The translations under genes were made by a program, and so were the position numbers. Positions 26,089 to 38,068 of a stretch of 64,000 bases of DNA are shown one piece after another. Positions within the stretch are counted from its first letter, which is position 1, and every line of letters begins with the position of its first letter. The notes below the pieces were generated by a model. That model made no database searches. It saw only the letters and a program-made list of their open reading frames with translations, and was not told where the DNA came from. The stretch comes from Dentipellis sp. KUC8613. Its lineage: Eukaryota > Basidiomycota > Agaricomycetes > Russulales > Hericiaceae. The stretch spans positions 132,106 to 196,105 of the forward strand of contig NSJX01000011.1 of NCBI GenBank assembly GCA_002286715.1, in the 5' to 3' direction.

Positions 26089-26638
26089 ATGCTTGCACCC
26101 GTACGCTCACCTCAGGCCTGGCGCAGCCTCCGCCTGCTGCACTCCTCGGCCGTCGCGCACAACCGCGTCGGCCCACCTGATGCCATCTCCAACCTGCGCC
26201 CAATCCTCTACGATGACCCCGTCCCCCTATCCTCCGAAGAGCTGCGGCACCCATACTCCCTGAGCGAGTTCCGCGGCGACCCAGCCGAGTACCAGTGGAA
26301 GCTACAGCGCCAGCAGCTCGATGCGTGGAACCACGCATTCTGGACGGACGTGAGTCTGTCAGCTCTCCGACTGTGAACAATACTGACCGGCATGGATCCC
26401 GCAGAGCAACGCCCGCTTCGAGCGCGCCAAAGCCGCCGTGCTCAGCAGCCTGCCCGAATCCGCCAGCGCCGACGCGCGCGAGCTCGCCCTCGCAGACTTC
26501 TACAAGCAGTGGGTGCTCCAGGAGACCACGCGGCAGGAGAACTACACGCGCGAGTGGAGGCAGCGCAGTTTCGAGGAGATCAAGCTCGCCGCGCGCGTGC
26601 ACTACCAGAAGCTCGTCGCGCGCATGTTTGGCAGCTAG
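26089..26638 (+). CDS. COA8: Cytochrome c oxidase assembly factor COA8 (APOPT1 family)
   Basis: Mitochondrial protein; the family supports assembly and stability of cytochrome c oxidase under oxidative stress. The ATG at 26089 gives a basic presequence (MLAPVRSPQAWRSLRLLHSS). The family signature follows: NRVGPPDAISNLRPILYDD, then HPYSLSEFRGDPAEYQWKLQ and QQLDAWNHAFWTD. One intron (about 26350-26404) separates this from SNARFERAKAAVLSSLPES. The VGPPD-SNLRP and WN-FW motifs are characteristic of the family. A basic tail, EWRQRSFEEIKLAARVHYQK, ends ARMFGS at 26638. Length (about 165 residues) matches the family. A CATGG-rich short tandem lies just past the stop (about 26672-26697). Annotation rests on the two signature motifs and the presequence. 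Confidence 0.9.
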
Positions 26639-26779
26639 CAGTATGTAGCTGCAGTACAATGTGTGGGCATAGCATGGCATGGCATGGTGGCATGGCGGTA
26701 TTCGTTAACGTGACAGCAGGATATCTGATACAAGGCCCTCCAAAACTAGTCGAGGATACAGTATGTACTTTTACGCCCC

Positions 26780-29700
26780 TTACCCGACTACAGACTCCAT
26801 CACAAGCTCTCTCGTGCGCGCGAACACGTCTGCGAGGTCGTAGTTCTGCACCTGAGTGCTCTCTGTCAGGAACTCGCTGACAAGGGCCTCCCGCTCCTCC
26901 GAAGACATCCCTGGCCAGTGCGATACGATCTCCTCGTCGGTGGGCACCAGCAGGGATTCCGACGGCATGAGAATGTACCCAGCCGGTTGGTGCAGCTTGA
27001 ACTGTGTTTGAGCAAGGACAGTAAAGAGCGCGGAGTTGCGGTATCGTTCGTTGAGCTCTGCATCCGTGACACCGGAAGTATGCCTGATGAAGTTCCAGCT
27101 GTACAGAGGAGTGAGAACTGGTATCTTAGACAGCAGGGTGCTCGACTCACTCGTCGTGCAAATAAATGCGACGCCACACGTTCTTGAAAGCAGCTAGCCT
27201 CCGCGCCTCAGGTAAGTTCTGAACAGCTGGATGAGTATTTTACGACGATAAGCAGGGCAACTTGCACATACATTGGCTCGGGACAAAAGGTGCAGCGCGG
27301 TTGCGTAGTCTTCCACGTGGCCCGTGTTGTCCTTTAATGAAAGGGCATCCGCGAGTCCCTCCATTGACAATGCTTTTCCTTGCAGCAGCGAGCGGACGAG
27401 CTCTTTGAAGATCTGTAAAAAAGGCTCGATATTCTGCTATTCGTCGAGGTGAAGAGCAACTCACATGTCTCAACTGGGGCTTGTCAGCGAGCTTAGAAGC
27501 CATTGCGGCAGTGATTGTTTCCGCTTGGGCATCTAGCGTCTGCTTGACCCGTACGGAGGCTAGCGCCGACTTGAGCTCTCCTGTCAAAATTCCCTGGACG
27601 CTGACGAAGTCAAGACCATCGTGGAATTCTAGAGCCTACGGTGAGCGAGATTCATCCTGAAGGACTTCCTTCTTACCATCCAGCATCGTCGCTTCGGCGC
27701 CATCATCTTCTTGAAGCTGCGCTAGATGGGAGAGCTTGCCTATGCTGAGCATCAGCTGCATGAAATAGTCAGAATTTCTGCGGTTCACTTCTGATGGTTA
27801 CAGGTCACCTGTTTACTGGTAAGTTCGCCAGCAGTATGCGATTCAGAGAGCAAAGACTCTGCGGCGGCATCGTATCGGTTTTGGCGCAGGTCATGGATCC
27901 ACGAGATAGACGGATACGAGTGCTTCGTGAAAAATCTGTCTATGTAATCGCTGTAGGTGTGTTCCTGCGCAAACATAGCTCGCAGCTCTCCTGGAAGTCG
28001 TAGCAGTAAGCACGCGTGGTGACGTTGTTAGCTAGAAAACAAACACACCGTGTTCAATGTACCACTTGTAAAGCTCATCGGTGAACTCGTCCTGGAATCT
28101 CTCAATGTATGCTTGAATGCTCAAGGCGTTCGGGTTCTGCTCCGGTGGGTAAACGGTGTCCTTGTTGCATAGCGACACCAGGTTCCTGAAATCATGGTAT
28201 TGCTCTGCGAGCTTGAACGCACTGTCGGCAAACCCAGTGACGCCTAGTATTCAGACATCAGAGCGTGCCTCTCGCTCGTGGAGAAGGATGACATACGCAG
28301 GCTGTCCAGTAATTCTGGCCTCAACTGCTGGAACTGCTCTTCCATGGCCATGAGCTCCCGCTCTAGCCCAAGTTCGCCCTCGGCAGCGCCACTGCTAGAT
28401 TTTCAGTATTATCAATGCCGAGCGAAACTGACATGCTTACAGTTTCAGCCATGCTATGCGCTCGGTCATGCAAGCGAAGATCGTCGACACAAGCTCTGGC
28501 AACCGAGTGTTGGCGACGTCGCGACTCGTGCTCTCAGCTTCGACAGCATTAGTCGTGAACGCAAATAATTGCAGGAGGATGTTAATGACGTCGGCTTTGC
28601 TGGTCCAGGGCCGGACAAGAGGGAATTCGAGGCCGTAGACCCCGCGGTTGTAGTCGCGATACTCGAGGGCGGACGTGATGACAGTCTGTTAACACGAGCG
28701 TATGAATATGAGTGAAAGTATATGCAAAAATGGGATAATTTTGGACTTACGAGGATGATACTGTTCACTTCTGGAAGGGTTGTGCGAGCACTTCCCGGAT
28801 CCTCGCTCAGTTGTCGAGCAGCAATGGTCACGACGTATGGCAGGATTTTGCCGAGGTCGTTGACCCTGAGTCGGAAATAGGCTCTCATGAAGTCTTCGTG
28901 ATGGCCTTCGTTCACATCGTTCATGTACTGGTACACAGCTTCGTTGAGCACACTGTACGTGTTACCGCGTCTATTGGCAGCGGGTGAGAGACGACCTGTA
29001 CAATGAGGGAGCGTCCACTTACGACAAGAATTCGTTGAGGTATAGCCACAGCTGTTGAGCTGCATACAGTTTCTCCGCATCAGCCGCCAATTGCTGTCGA
29101 CATTTTTGGGATGTCTGCAGGACATACTTTAGGAAAGCAGGAAATAGCAAGCACATAGAAACTACCTTTCCCAGTGCACCGTTCTCGTTGATGAACTTGA
29201 TCAAGAAACCAAGGCGTTCTTTTCTCCCGATCATCTGCGTAGTCAGGTCGTTATTTGGTCGGACAACTTCGTGGTCTGAACCGACATTATCAGCCCTGGG
29301 ATTCAGTCAAACCAAATTTTAGTGTCTTTACCAGATTCAAGGATTGCGTGACTCAGTTGCTCGGCGCCAGTCATCAGGGAATCCTCGTCAATTTCTGGAG
29401 GGAAAGTGAAACGAAGAGGGTTCTGAGGAGCATTATTAGATCTCATTCCGGAGATGATAATGGATGGCATACCTCTGGGTGAGATCCGTACAGAATTGCT
29501 TGTGTCATAATCGACTTGATCAGCTTGCTTCGGCCAGTCCTAACCAGCGATGTCAGTGACCAGTTCCTTTCACTGGACAAAGGGTGCTCACTCGGGATCG
29601 AATTTAGACACTTCCTCAAAGTCCACACTGACCTTCATCATCAAGCCGGAGGTCATGATGAGAATTTCGCTTTGGTCATCCACCACACCCACACCCAACG

Positions 29701-31415
29701 TGCGATCTGTTGGGGACTTCAGTTCGACGCGATCCTTGTAGTCATTGTCTGGACGAGCACCATAGATAAGATTGCCGACACGCTAAGTAAGCTGAACAGA
29801 CCGACCTCTGGCACAGATCGTGACAGCATCGCCAAACTGCACGACCGCTAATTGACCCCCCTCGACGAGTTGCAGTTGGGGATGCATAGGCGCTTCCGAC
29901 GCGCCAAAGGTCTACGAAATCGTCAATCTGATTCCTCTTCGATGAAAAATGTGGATACAAACACTTTGATATGGCACTGCCGTGACATCGTCCACATCCA
30001 CAAACCCAGTTGAAACCGTTAGTCGCGCAAGAGCATAGATGCGACGCGGTGTCGGCTCGTTTCCCACTCCCAAATCGTCTGTCGTACCACTGTACGACGT
30101 CAGAATCAACAACTTGCCAGTACTAATGACTCAAAATGTCAACACTGGCAGCTAAATAAATGGATCGGTATACCTTTCAACAGCGATATCAAGAAGTTCG
30201 AGATCCAGGTATGCACTTTCGTCCGGAATAGGGTTTATCGACTCGCGGATAGAGGGAAGTATTATAGCAGCAACCTCTTCCTCCTGTGTAATCTCTTCCC
30301 AGCCCTCAGAAGCCAGGTTCCACTTTTGTAGTCGTGAGTCAACGAGAGCCCAGATATCTCTTCCTATGCTGTTCTGTTCGCCGAGCGCGATAGCGGTGAT
30401 GTTGCCGGCCTCGGGTTGCAAAATCTGCGATGACCATAGCGATGGCAGGAAGCGTGAGAGTGAAAGCGACGACTGGGGTCGAGAGAAGAGGCGGGAGACG
30501 AGGTGGTATTTCCCTCCAGTTGAAGTCAGAGTGAGACGAAATAGGCGCCCTTTTGATGTAGAGGAGATGTACGTTTGTGGCTGCATTTTATGAGTACGAT
30601 CATAACAATTAGAGCAGGAGAAAAGGTCTCACGTCCGATCTACTCAAAGAAGAAGCAGTTTCGCCTGCCTCGAGCTCCAGTTGTGACCGAGAGAAAGGTT
30701 CACCTCCAGCCAGGCCTATGCTGATGCTATCCCAGAAGCGTATTTCGCCTGAAGAAGAAACAAGGACAAGCCCGGGTTCGCGAGAGACGCCATATGGAAC
30801 GAAAGCGTGGAAGGGCGCGGTTTGCGACTGGTCCATCGGACATGGAAATATATAGCATGTCGGGACGCCAGAGAGTGCCTGGGATATATCAAATATTTAG
30901 AACAACACAAGTGAACGAAAGGGGGGACAGACTTGTGAGTGTTGCCAAACGAAGCATGTCTGCGAAGTCGCAACCAATGCAAACCCAGTCATTGCATCGA
31001 TTTCTCCAGTGTAGGCATCCCGGAAGAAATCTATAGATGATTGAGTAGCTATGCAGAGACCGTGAGCATGTCACGTACCTGCCGCCCTCAGGACTTGCTT
31101 CACTTCGGGAGGTAGGTGTGCATGGAACGAGACGTGCAATTCATCCGACTTCGCGAAGAGAGTATCCGTCTTGAGAGCGCGATCTGGATGCACAAAGCCC
31201 CCCTCGTCCACATCCATGGCCGACGCGACGGAGGCATCATCTCTGATAGAAGACAGGCGTTCACCACCTCTATGCGGGGTGGCAAACCGCGAGGCAGGCT
31301 TGCTGCTTCCAACACGGGTCGCACGTCGTGCAGGAGGAGAGAAACCCGAGGGCCGTGGTACCGCACGGTTTGTGCGACGAGGGGCAGGCGACCCAGAGAA
31401 TGTCGGGACGGCCAT
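26780..31415 (-). CDS. NUP133: Nuclear pore complex protein NUP133
   Basis: Scaffold nucleoporin of the Y-shaped (Nup84/Nup107) complex. The ATG at 31415 starts MAVPTFSGSPAPRRTNRAVP, a basic disordered head. The N-terminal beta-propeller follows: LKTDTLFAKSDELHVSFHAH with LPPEVKQVLRAAG, then VLVSSSGEIRFWDSISIGLA, QTYISSTSKGRLFRLTLTST and IGRDIWALVDSRLQKWNLAS. Alpha-helical stack exons fill about 26800-29700, for example YQYMNDVNEGHHEDFMRAYF, IGRKERLGFLIKFINENGAL and LRHDRYDAAAESLL-like segments (about 27800-27960). The C-terminus contains PTDEEIVSHWPGMSSEEREA and ends FARTRELVMESVVG, with the stop at 26780-26782. There are many short introns. The gene is divergent from the PRCC-family gene, with 116 bases between start codons. 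The propeller and C-terminal motifs support the call; not every exon was traced. Confidence 0.87.
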
Positions 31416-31531
31416 AATGGAGGAGCAGGTCGCGTTGAACCGCGGGCACAACAAGCGCCCGCTGAGCAGAGACGCGTCGCGCAGGTCCTGCAAACAAAAG
31501 CAAATACTACCTCGGCCGTCTTGCCTTCAGC
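31416..31531. promoter_or_regulatory. Short divergent promoter region, NUP133 / PRCC-family gene
   Basis: 116 bases between the two start codons, GC-rich with CGCG steps. No TATA box is evident. Confidence 0.45.
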
Positions 31532-32908
31532 ATGCTCGTCGATAACTACGGAAGTGACAGCGACAGCGACCACGACTCTTCACCCCCACCACAGCCAGCA
31601 GCAAAGAAACCATCCGCAGTACCTCAACCCAAGCCCTCTGCAAAAGGCTCATCCTTATCCCTTCCTCCACCGTCCAATGCTTCAGGTTCCAAATCCACCG
31701 GTCTCGCATTACCCGCACCGAAAACCAAACGGCCTGCGAAGAAGATCGCCATCGACCTACCCACCTTGCCTCCAGACGAAGATGACAGCCTTGAAGACAC
31801 ACGTCCCCCAGCGAAAAAACCTCGCTTAGAACCCGCTGGTTCATCGTCGCTGTTCTCCATGCTACCTGCTCCAAAACAGAAGAACCCCTTGCCCTCAGCA
31901 CCAGAGCGTGTCTTGGGCGGCGGTAAGGGTCCCGGCCTTGTCTTCAATGCGTCTCGACCTCGACCGGCAGAACCTCCAACAACTGCTGAAGATGACACAA
32001 ACGGAGTGGATGGAGCAGATAATGACGAAAAGCCGGAACCCCCAACAACTTCCTCATTACCCTTCCTACCCCCATCTTTGGGCAAAGGCAGGTCCAATAT
32101 CTCGCTGGAGGATGGCCTGCGAGCCGCTCCTAAACCGAAAGCAGCCCCTCCACCTTCATCAGCACCCGCCGTCGACTTCTTCTCATTAGGTGAGTACCCT
32201 GATTCTTGGATCTAAGAATATGCTTATGGGACTCGCAGGAGAAACGTCCGGTGCGCAAGGGTCGTTGAACAAACCTTCGTCTTCTAGTGCCATAAATCGC
32301 CCGACTGTCTCGTCTGCGCCGAAGGTGGACGATTTCGTGCCGCCAGAGCCAACCCCGAACGATCCCTATCCTGGCTATTACATGCTCCCGTCAGGAAACT
32401 GGGCAGCGTATGAAACTTCGTACTACCAGAAATTCTACAACAAGTGGAAAGCCGATTACGACGCTCAAGTCCGCGCACTCGAGAAGAAGGCGCTGAAAGG
32501 GTTCGAGGGTGCAGAAGATGGGGACACACAGGAAGTCAATGCTATGCGGGAGATGGAGAAAGCCAAGCATGAGATACAGGAAAGAGAGGAAAAGAAAGCT
32601 TTGACTCAGGGAGCGGGCGCGACCGCTGCTGCGCCGAAGATGAATGTCCAGGTGCCCAGAATTATTCCTTTTCACTCCTTTCCGTTGATTTATCCTCTTT
32701 ACTTTATAGGGAGCAAAGCTGGGGAACAGAGCTCGGTCACGGCATCAACTGACGACTCTGCTGACAGAGGCATATCAGAATCGGGAGGCCTTGGAGCAGA
32801 GAATTGCAGAAGGCAGGAGAAATCGGAAAGAGGCCGGGAACAAATACGGTGCGTGCAACATTGTGGGATCACGTTGGGATGCTGACCTGACCATATTTAG
32901 GTTTCTGA
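31532..32908 (+). CDS. PRCC-family (proline-rich, mitotic checkpoint regulator-like) nuclear protein
   Basis: Homologue of human PRCC, a proline-rich nuclear protein linked to pre-mRNA splicing and to MAD2B. The ATG at 31532 starts MLVDNYGSDSDSDHDSSPPP, the acidic/Ser YGSDSD opening typical of the family. A long Pro/Lys/Ser-rich region includes FSMLPAPKQKNPLPSAPERV, the family's LPxPK-type motif. After an intron at about 32191-32239 comes GETSGAQGSL, then PEPTPNDPYPGYYMLPSGNW and YYQKFYNKWKADYDAQ. The diagnostic C-terminus is RSRHQLTTLLTEAYQNREAL, then AEGRRNRKEAGNKYGF, which closes the PRCC pattern of Q-x-x-x-L...R...K-Y-G-F. The last codons are split by an intron (about 32850-32900), and TGA is at 32906-32908. 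Closely comparable proteins exist across basidiomycetes; cellular role inferred. Confidence 0.86.
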
Positions 32909-32954
32909 GGCCTTGCAATTTGTCTGCACCCAACACACTTGCAGTGTAGATTCC

Positions 32955-34083
32955 ATGTACGTGTCGCAAGACACTCCTTCCCTGTATGTAATCTACAGCG
33001 CTACGGCGTCACTTTTCCTTGCATACCCGCTATCTCATTCTCTTCAGTCCACCAATGCACCAGACTGAACCACAAGTCCTTACAAGCCAATCTGCAATGA
33101 TTGGGTTTACCTCCCGGTATTTGAGACTCTTGAGTTGTGCATCAGGCTTGTGGATGGCCGGCGCATCCAGGTATGTATGCCTTTTCCATTACGAGTGGAC
33201 AGGGTCAGAGAGGTCAGAGAGGCGGTCGGGTGAAGCGTGGCAGAATAATCCAATCATTTGTCTCCTGCCGCTTTGATTCAGTGGTCGAGAGCCTCCATGC
33301 TGGGTACGCCGTGAAATATGTACGTCGCAGCTGTCTTGCCGTTGTGCTCAGGGTAATGGAACGTATGGGATGTACGAACTATGTTTACCCATCGTTCCAC
33401 TCGACTGAAAGTCCCTAGCCACCAGACACTTACTTCAGTCATGATAGAGAATGTCCATAGCGTTGGAGGATACAACATCTGGTCGATAATTCTATTAATT
33501 CATTCTATCTGCACTCTACTGAAAGGTAGGTGCTATAATCATACAACTAGTCGCGTAGCGTACGGCTACTTCCTGTTCATGATAATCACGTAGGTCCTGT
33601 AGGGGTATTCAAACACGCCATTAGCTTCATCAATCCATTTCTTTCCGTCACCGCGCTCGACGATAGTCTGGATGTCTTTCTTGATCTCGGCCTTGACGTC
33701 CTCCGGCTGGACAGCGACGTAGCTCTTGCTGAATGCTCGGCTCGTCACTATGTCGAGGGTACCCGGGAGGTGGTATTTCCAAATCTTCTCGACGGGAGGC
33801 TGGAAGAGCTTCTCGTAGGTCTCGTTGAATGCTTCCCGCCACAGGCCGAGGCGGAATTGTGGGGTTCCTTGTTCATAGGCTTCGATGCGGTCACGGAGCT
33901 GACCGACCCATCCTGCTGCATCGCTGTATGCAAACTGTAGGTTCAACCCAACTCACCGAAGAAGGCTGCGACATGCGACCTACCGATCCTCCAAGTTCCA
34001 GATCAAGGCAACGATACCGTCCGGTTTCAATATGCGGGAGAATTCCTTTGATGCAGCGTCGAAGTCGGGGCACCAGTGAAATG
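32955..34083. repeat. Duplicated block, copy 1 (direct orientation to copy 2)
   Basis: This stretch aligns in order with 62120-64000: a shared run around the HTD2 stop (taatctacagcgctac in both), the HTD2 3' exon, the HTD2 5' end, the spacer, then the methyltransferase 3' exon and its upstream exon through the final shared bases gggcaccagtgaaatgc. Similarity is highest in the methyltransferase. Copy 1 lacks about 0.7 kb inside the HTD2 gene. The block continues into the rest of the methyltransferase, but copy 2 is cut by the window edge, so the right border is unknown. Confidence 0.85.
33001..33366 (-). pseudogene. HTD2-like pseudogene remnant (internal deletion, lost start, in-frame stop)
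   Basis: Decayed counterpart of the intact HTD2-like gene at 62191-63273. The 5' end (33205-33366) aligns to the first codons of the intact gene, but the start codon is ATA (plus strand tat at 33364-33366). Codon 32 or so, TGG in the intact copy, is TGA here (plus strand tca at 33278-33280). The next stretch jumps, near 33171-33205, to the last exon (33001-33170), including the lineage-matching segment for HKPDAQ and the same stop position. The remnant is 366 bases against 1083 in the intact copy, so about 717 bases are missing. No functional product is expected. Confidence 0.85.
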
Positions 34084-34634
34084 CCTGAGTTCCGCAAATG
34101 GAAAGGTGAACAAACCATCTACGAGGTGAGATGTCGAGATCAAGCATACCTGTGCTATCACCACCAGGTCTGCTTGGCCATCCGGGACGCCGGTGTTGTC
34201 GAAAAACCCTTCATTGATCGTTACACGCTCGTCGGAAACGGACTTCGCAAAGACCTCGCGCATGCCAGCACTCGGTTCAAGTGCAGAAAGCTTCTGGATG
34301 GAAGTGGACCATTCCGGGTGGGCAAGCAGGGCACGGGTAAATATCCCAGTGCCTGCTCCGATCCTGTCAGAAAGGGTAGCTATGATGTTCAGTTGCTATG
34401 TTCATAACACGGTCAAGCGGACGGCACTCGCTCAACGATATTGAGAGGAGGTTGGGCTTTCACTGATTGCCGGATGTAGGAGAGGGCATTGGCCTGGTAA
34501 GATGGACGAGCTCTAAGAATCGTCGGTCAGAGGTTATACACTGATCGCTATTTCGGGCAGACGCACTTGTCGTAGAGCTCATTGGTGCCTTGTCCAAAGC
34601 CTTTCTTGGCCAATTCGTGTACCACTCCCGACAT
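33566..34634 (-). CDS. Class I SAM-dependent methyltransferase (Methyltransf_11, Crg1-like), copy 1
   Basis: Small-molecule methyltransferase of the fungal group that includes yeast Crg1 and trans-aconitate methyltransferase-like proteins; substrate unknown. The ATG at 34634 starts MSGVVHELAKKGFGQGTNEL, then YDK. After introns comes ARPSYQANALSYIRQ. SAM motif I is IGAGTGIFTRALLAHPEWST. The next segments are LSALEPSAGMREVFAKSVSD and GVPDGQADLVVIAQ, then AFHWCPDFDAASKEFSRILK and PDGIVALIWNLEDR. The Q-A-F-H-W motif is a strong group marker. An intron (about 33932-33980) precedes the 126-residue final exon with GLWREAFNETYEKLFQPPVE and a stop at 33566-33568. The sister gene is cut by the window end at 63482. 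Paralog comparison confirms the exon borders of the last two exons. Confidence 0.88.
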
Positions 34635-35074
34635 CGTGCGTGCGTGTAAATACGGATGGCTTGCCGGCGAGCAGCGTTGAGCGGCTCGAATAGTGGGGAG
34701 AATGCGCGCCTGCATAATGACGACCAAGTCTTTATATCAGGAATCGGCCCATTGACTAGGAAATCGAATCTGCTCAGATGACTTGGAAAACGCGCAATCG
34801 AATGATCTGAGAGCGATATAAATATTGCGGTGTCCCGTCCGCTTTGTAGATTGGCCTGTAGTCAACGGGATAAGATAACGCTCGCGACGTTACGGCTCCG
34901 GACTTGAACTTGCCGCCGGCCCTCGGACTCGCACGATCATAAGCAGCAGCTGCGCCCGCTGGCTGGCATGTCTTATACACATCGTACTGCGTCTGCGCAC
35001 TTCGTGAGCTCTTTCTCCCACTCACCGACCTCGGTGAACCCAGTAGCTGGACTGTGCTCGCGCCTAGGAGCGGA
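34635..35074. other. Divergent intergenic region, methyltransferase / sphingosine kinase
   Basis: 440 bases between start codons. A TATATAA-like string (gagcgatataaatattgc, about 34811-34828) faces the plus-strand gene at roughly 250 bases from its ATG. Nothing else was recognised. Confidence 0.35.
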
Positions 35075-37028
35075 ATGGCTCTCCAGACACTGAATGTCTC
35101 GTCCAACGGAGCGCCGGCCACCTTCACCTTTTCCGACGCTTCATTCGTTGTGAAGCGGGCAGGAAGCAGTAAGGCCATATACCGCGTTTTAAGGGGTTTC
35201 GCTGGCTGAACCACTATGAATAGACAAGACCAAGTTGGATGTCCCTCTCCTACGGGTGTTGTGGGCCGAGCACTCTGAAGGTCATGTAGCCGTCCATGTC
35301 CTGGCTAAGCGTACGCGCGAGGGCAATCTTGTGCGCGTCAAGGTAGAAGGGAGCGTGCCGGAAAGCGACCGGCCTAAGCTCGCGGAATGGACGGAGGCGT
35401 TATTGGATGCGGCGTACGCAGGTCAGTCAAATAGTCGGTGTAGGCAACTCCGTCGCCTTCATAAAGTGTGGTTCACAAGGCGTCAAGCGTCAGAGGCGAC
35501 TGTTCGTGCTGGTTAACCCGCACGGAGGACCCGTACGTCCTCTCTATCCCGCCCTTTCGACCTTTCTTACGCGTATTCATTCTTTCCTTTAGGGCAAAGC
35601 CAAGCACATCTTCAAGACCAAAGTGGAACCCATTTTCAGCATTGCTCGGTGTTCTATGGAGGTGGTTTGTTCGTCATTCTAGACTTCCACCATGAGGTCA
35701 TAGCATGCTGATAAGCGGTATGTTTACAGATACAACACACCACGGCCATGCGCTTGAGCTCGCAGCGGAGCTGCCGCTTGACAAATACGATGCTCTCATC
35801 AGCGTATCTGGGGATGGTATCATTCATGAGCTCTACAATGGGTTTGCAAAGCATAAAGAGCCTTTGAAGGCATTCCAAATGCCCATTGCACCTATACCTG
35901 CAGGCTCTGGAAATGGTCTGAGCCTCAATCTACTTGGTTTGGAGGTAAACCCAAGTGCAGAACTTACAATGAGAAGGGCCATTGACAAAATTACAGGAAG
36001 GGCTCGACGTCTCCGCTGCTGCTCTGAATGCCATCAAAGGTATTTTGTTGGAGGTTTTATTTCAGTGTGAAGTTTTGCTCAGGGCTTGTCAGGGCGGCCA
36101 ATGGCCATTGACTTGCTGTCGCTCTTACAGGGTGGCAAAAGGAGTTTCTCTTTCATGTCACAGTGCCTCGGCCTCATGGCCGACCTGGATCTGGGCACGG
36201 AGCATTTGCGCTGGATGGGAAGCAACCGTTTTGTATACGGGTATCTTCGTGCAGGTCGGTTTGTCAATTTGTCCCGCCTACAGCTTGAACTAATTTTCAT
36301 CTATTGAAGTCCTTTCAAGGAAAGCACACCCTCTGTCAATCTCCATCAAGGACCCGCAAACTGACAAGAACAAAATGGTCGAGAACCTATTGGCGTCCCG
36401 TGCGGAAGCAGGAAAAGCCGCCGAAGTAGAGCGCATTGTGCCAGAAGGCTCGGCTTCACCAGAAATGCAAAATACCCTGAAAGATGCAGATGGCTGGGTT
36501 ACATTCGACAAACCGGTGCTTTATCTATACGCAGGCAAAGGCCCCTTCGTCAGTCGGTAGGTCATAATGGTCTCATTGGCTAACACAACGACTAACACTT
36601 CTTAGTGACTTGATGCAGTTCCCCGTTTCGATGCCCAACGATGGTACTGTGGACCTCGTCATTCAAGAGAGGGTAAGTAACTGAACTCGTATCAGTCGTT
36701 TCTGCAACTGAGTCCTTTTGATAGATGTCGCGAAAGGACATGATACAGGCAATGGACGGTGCAGAAAAAGGCGCGGCCTACTGGCGGGATTCAGTACGCC
36801 GATAGACATGTTCTGAGATTCTATGTTGACCTCTTTGTTGAACAGTGCCACTATTACAAGACGCAAGCATACAGAGTCAAGCCTTTGAAAAGTGAAGGGT
36901 ATTTCTCCGTCGATGGAGAGACGTTCCCTTTCGAAGAGTTTCTCGTTGAGGTTCACCAAGGCTTAGGCACTCTGCTTAGTCCGTATGGTCGCTATGCCGC
37001 GGACTTCGACAAAAAGCCGACAAAATAA
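35075..37028 (+). CDS. LCB4: Sphingoid long-chain base kinase (sphingosine kinase, LCB4/LCB5 type)
   Basis: Phosphorylates sphingoid bases to make signalling lipid phosphates. The ATG at 35075 starts MALQTLNVSSNGAPATFTFS. An N-terminal segment includes LPLLRVLWAEHSEGHV-like residues around 35250. The kinase core begins RRLFVLVNPHGGPGKAKHIF (exon junction about 35530-35595), continues FKTKVEPIFSIARCSMEV, then ALISVSGDGIIHELYNGFAK and IAPIPAGSGNGLSLNLLGLE. The SGDGxxHE and P-x-GSGNG motifs are the catalytic and nucleotide signatures of the diacylglycerol kinase fold. RPMAIDLLSLLQGGKRSFSF and SQCLGLMADLDLGTEHLRWM are the conserved region 4. A charged insert (about 36340-36490) precedes VLYLYAGKGPFVSR, then SMPNDGTVDLVIQER and the C-terminal GYFSVDGETFPFEEFLVEVH. 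Ends KKPTK at 37028. Many short introns interrupt the gene. Confidence 0.92.
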
Positions 37029-37416
37029 GCTTTATTATCTGCCCGCTCCTCCCGCTCGTGTGGATTCGAGAATGTTTGTTTGTTCCGGAGGGATATTTTT
37101 GTTGGGTTAATATCTTATGCTATCTACAGTGTCTTCTACGGTACCATAGTCTTCAATACCAGTCCTGTGCCGTGTGGCAATATTTGCTTTGAAACAATCC
37201 GCTGAAGGAGCTGAAGGTGGAACAAAATGACGCGTGATGCGGCGCAAGAACGTGACGCACGCGACGCGACGCGACACGCCCATTGTCCCGCGACACGTGT
37301 AGCGCGTTTATTCAAATTCCGCTCGTTGGCATAAGAGGCCACGCCACCGACGCGTTTACACCTTCTTCCTGACCACCACCATCTGACCCTTCTCCATAGT
37401 ACGCCGATAACGAGCA
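37029..37416 (+). promoter_or_regulatory. Histone H2B promoter with MCB-type ACGCGT elements
   Basis: 388 bases upstream of H2B. Exact ACGCGT boxes occur at 37230-37235 and 37350-37355, with a run of GACGC/ACGCGA repeats at about 37258-37277 and a CACGTG near 37294. ACGCGT is the MBF (MCB) site used for G1/S transcription in yeasts. Cell-cycle control by this route is inferred from the motif only. Confidence 0.5.

Positions 37417-38068
<652 letters not shown>

Noticed and set aside
26672..26697. CATGG-rich short tandem after COA8
   Set aside because: Only a few imperfect units; ordinary low complexity and not a repeat element.
33199..33230. Tandem ggtcagagag unit as an active element border
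   Set aside because: Two units only, inside the HTD2 relic at its deletion junction. It may be the deletion scar, but there are no inverted repeats or target-site duplications to indicate a transposon.
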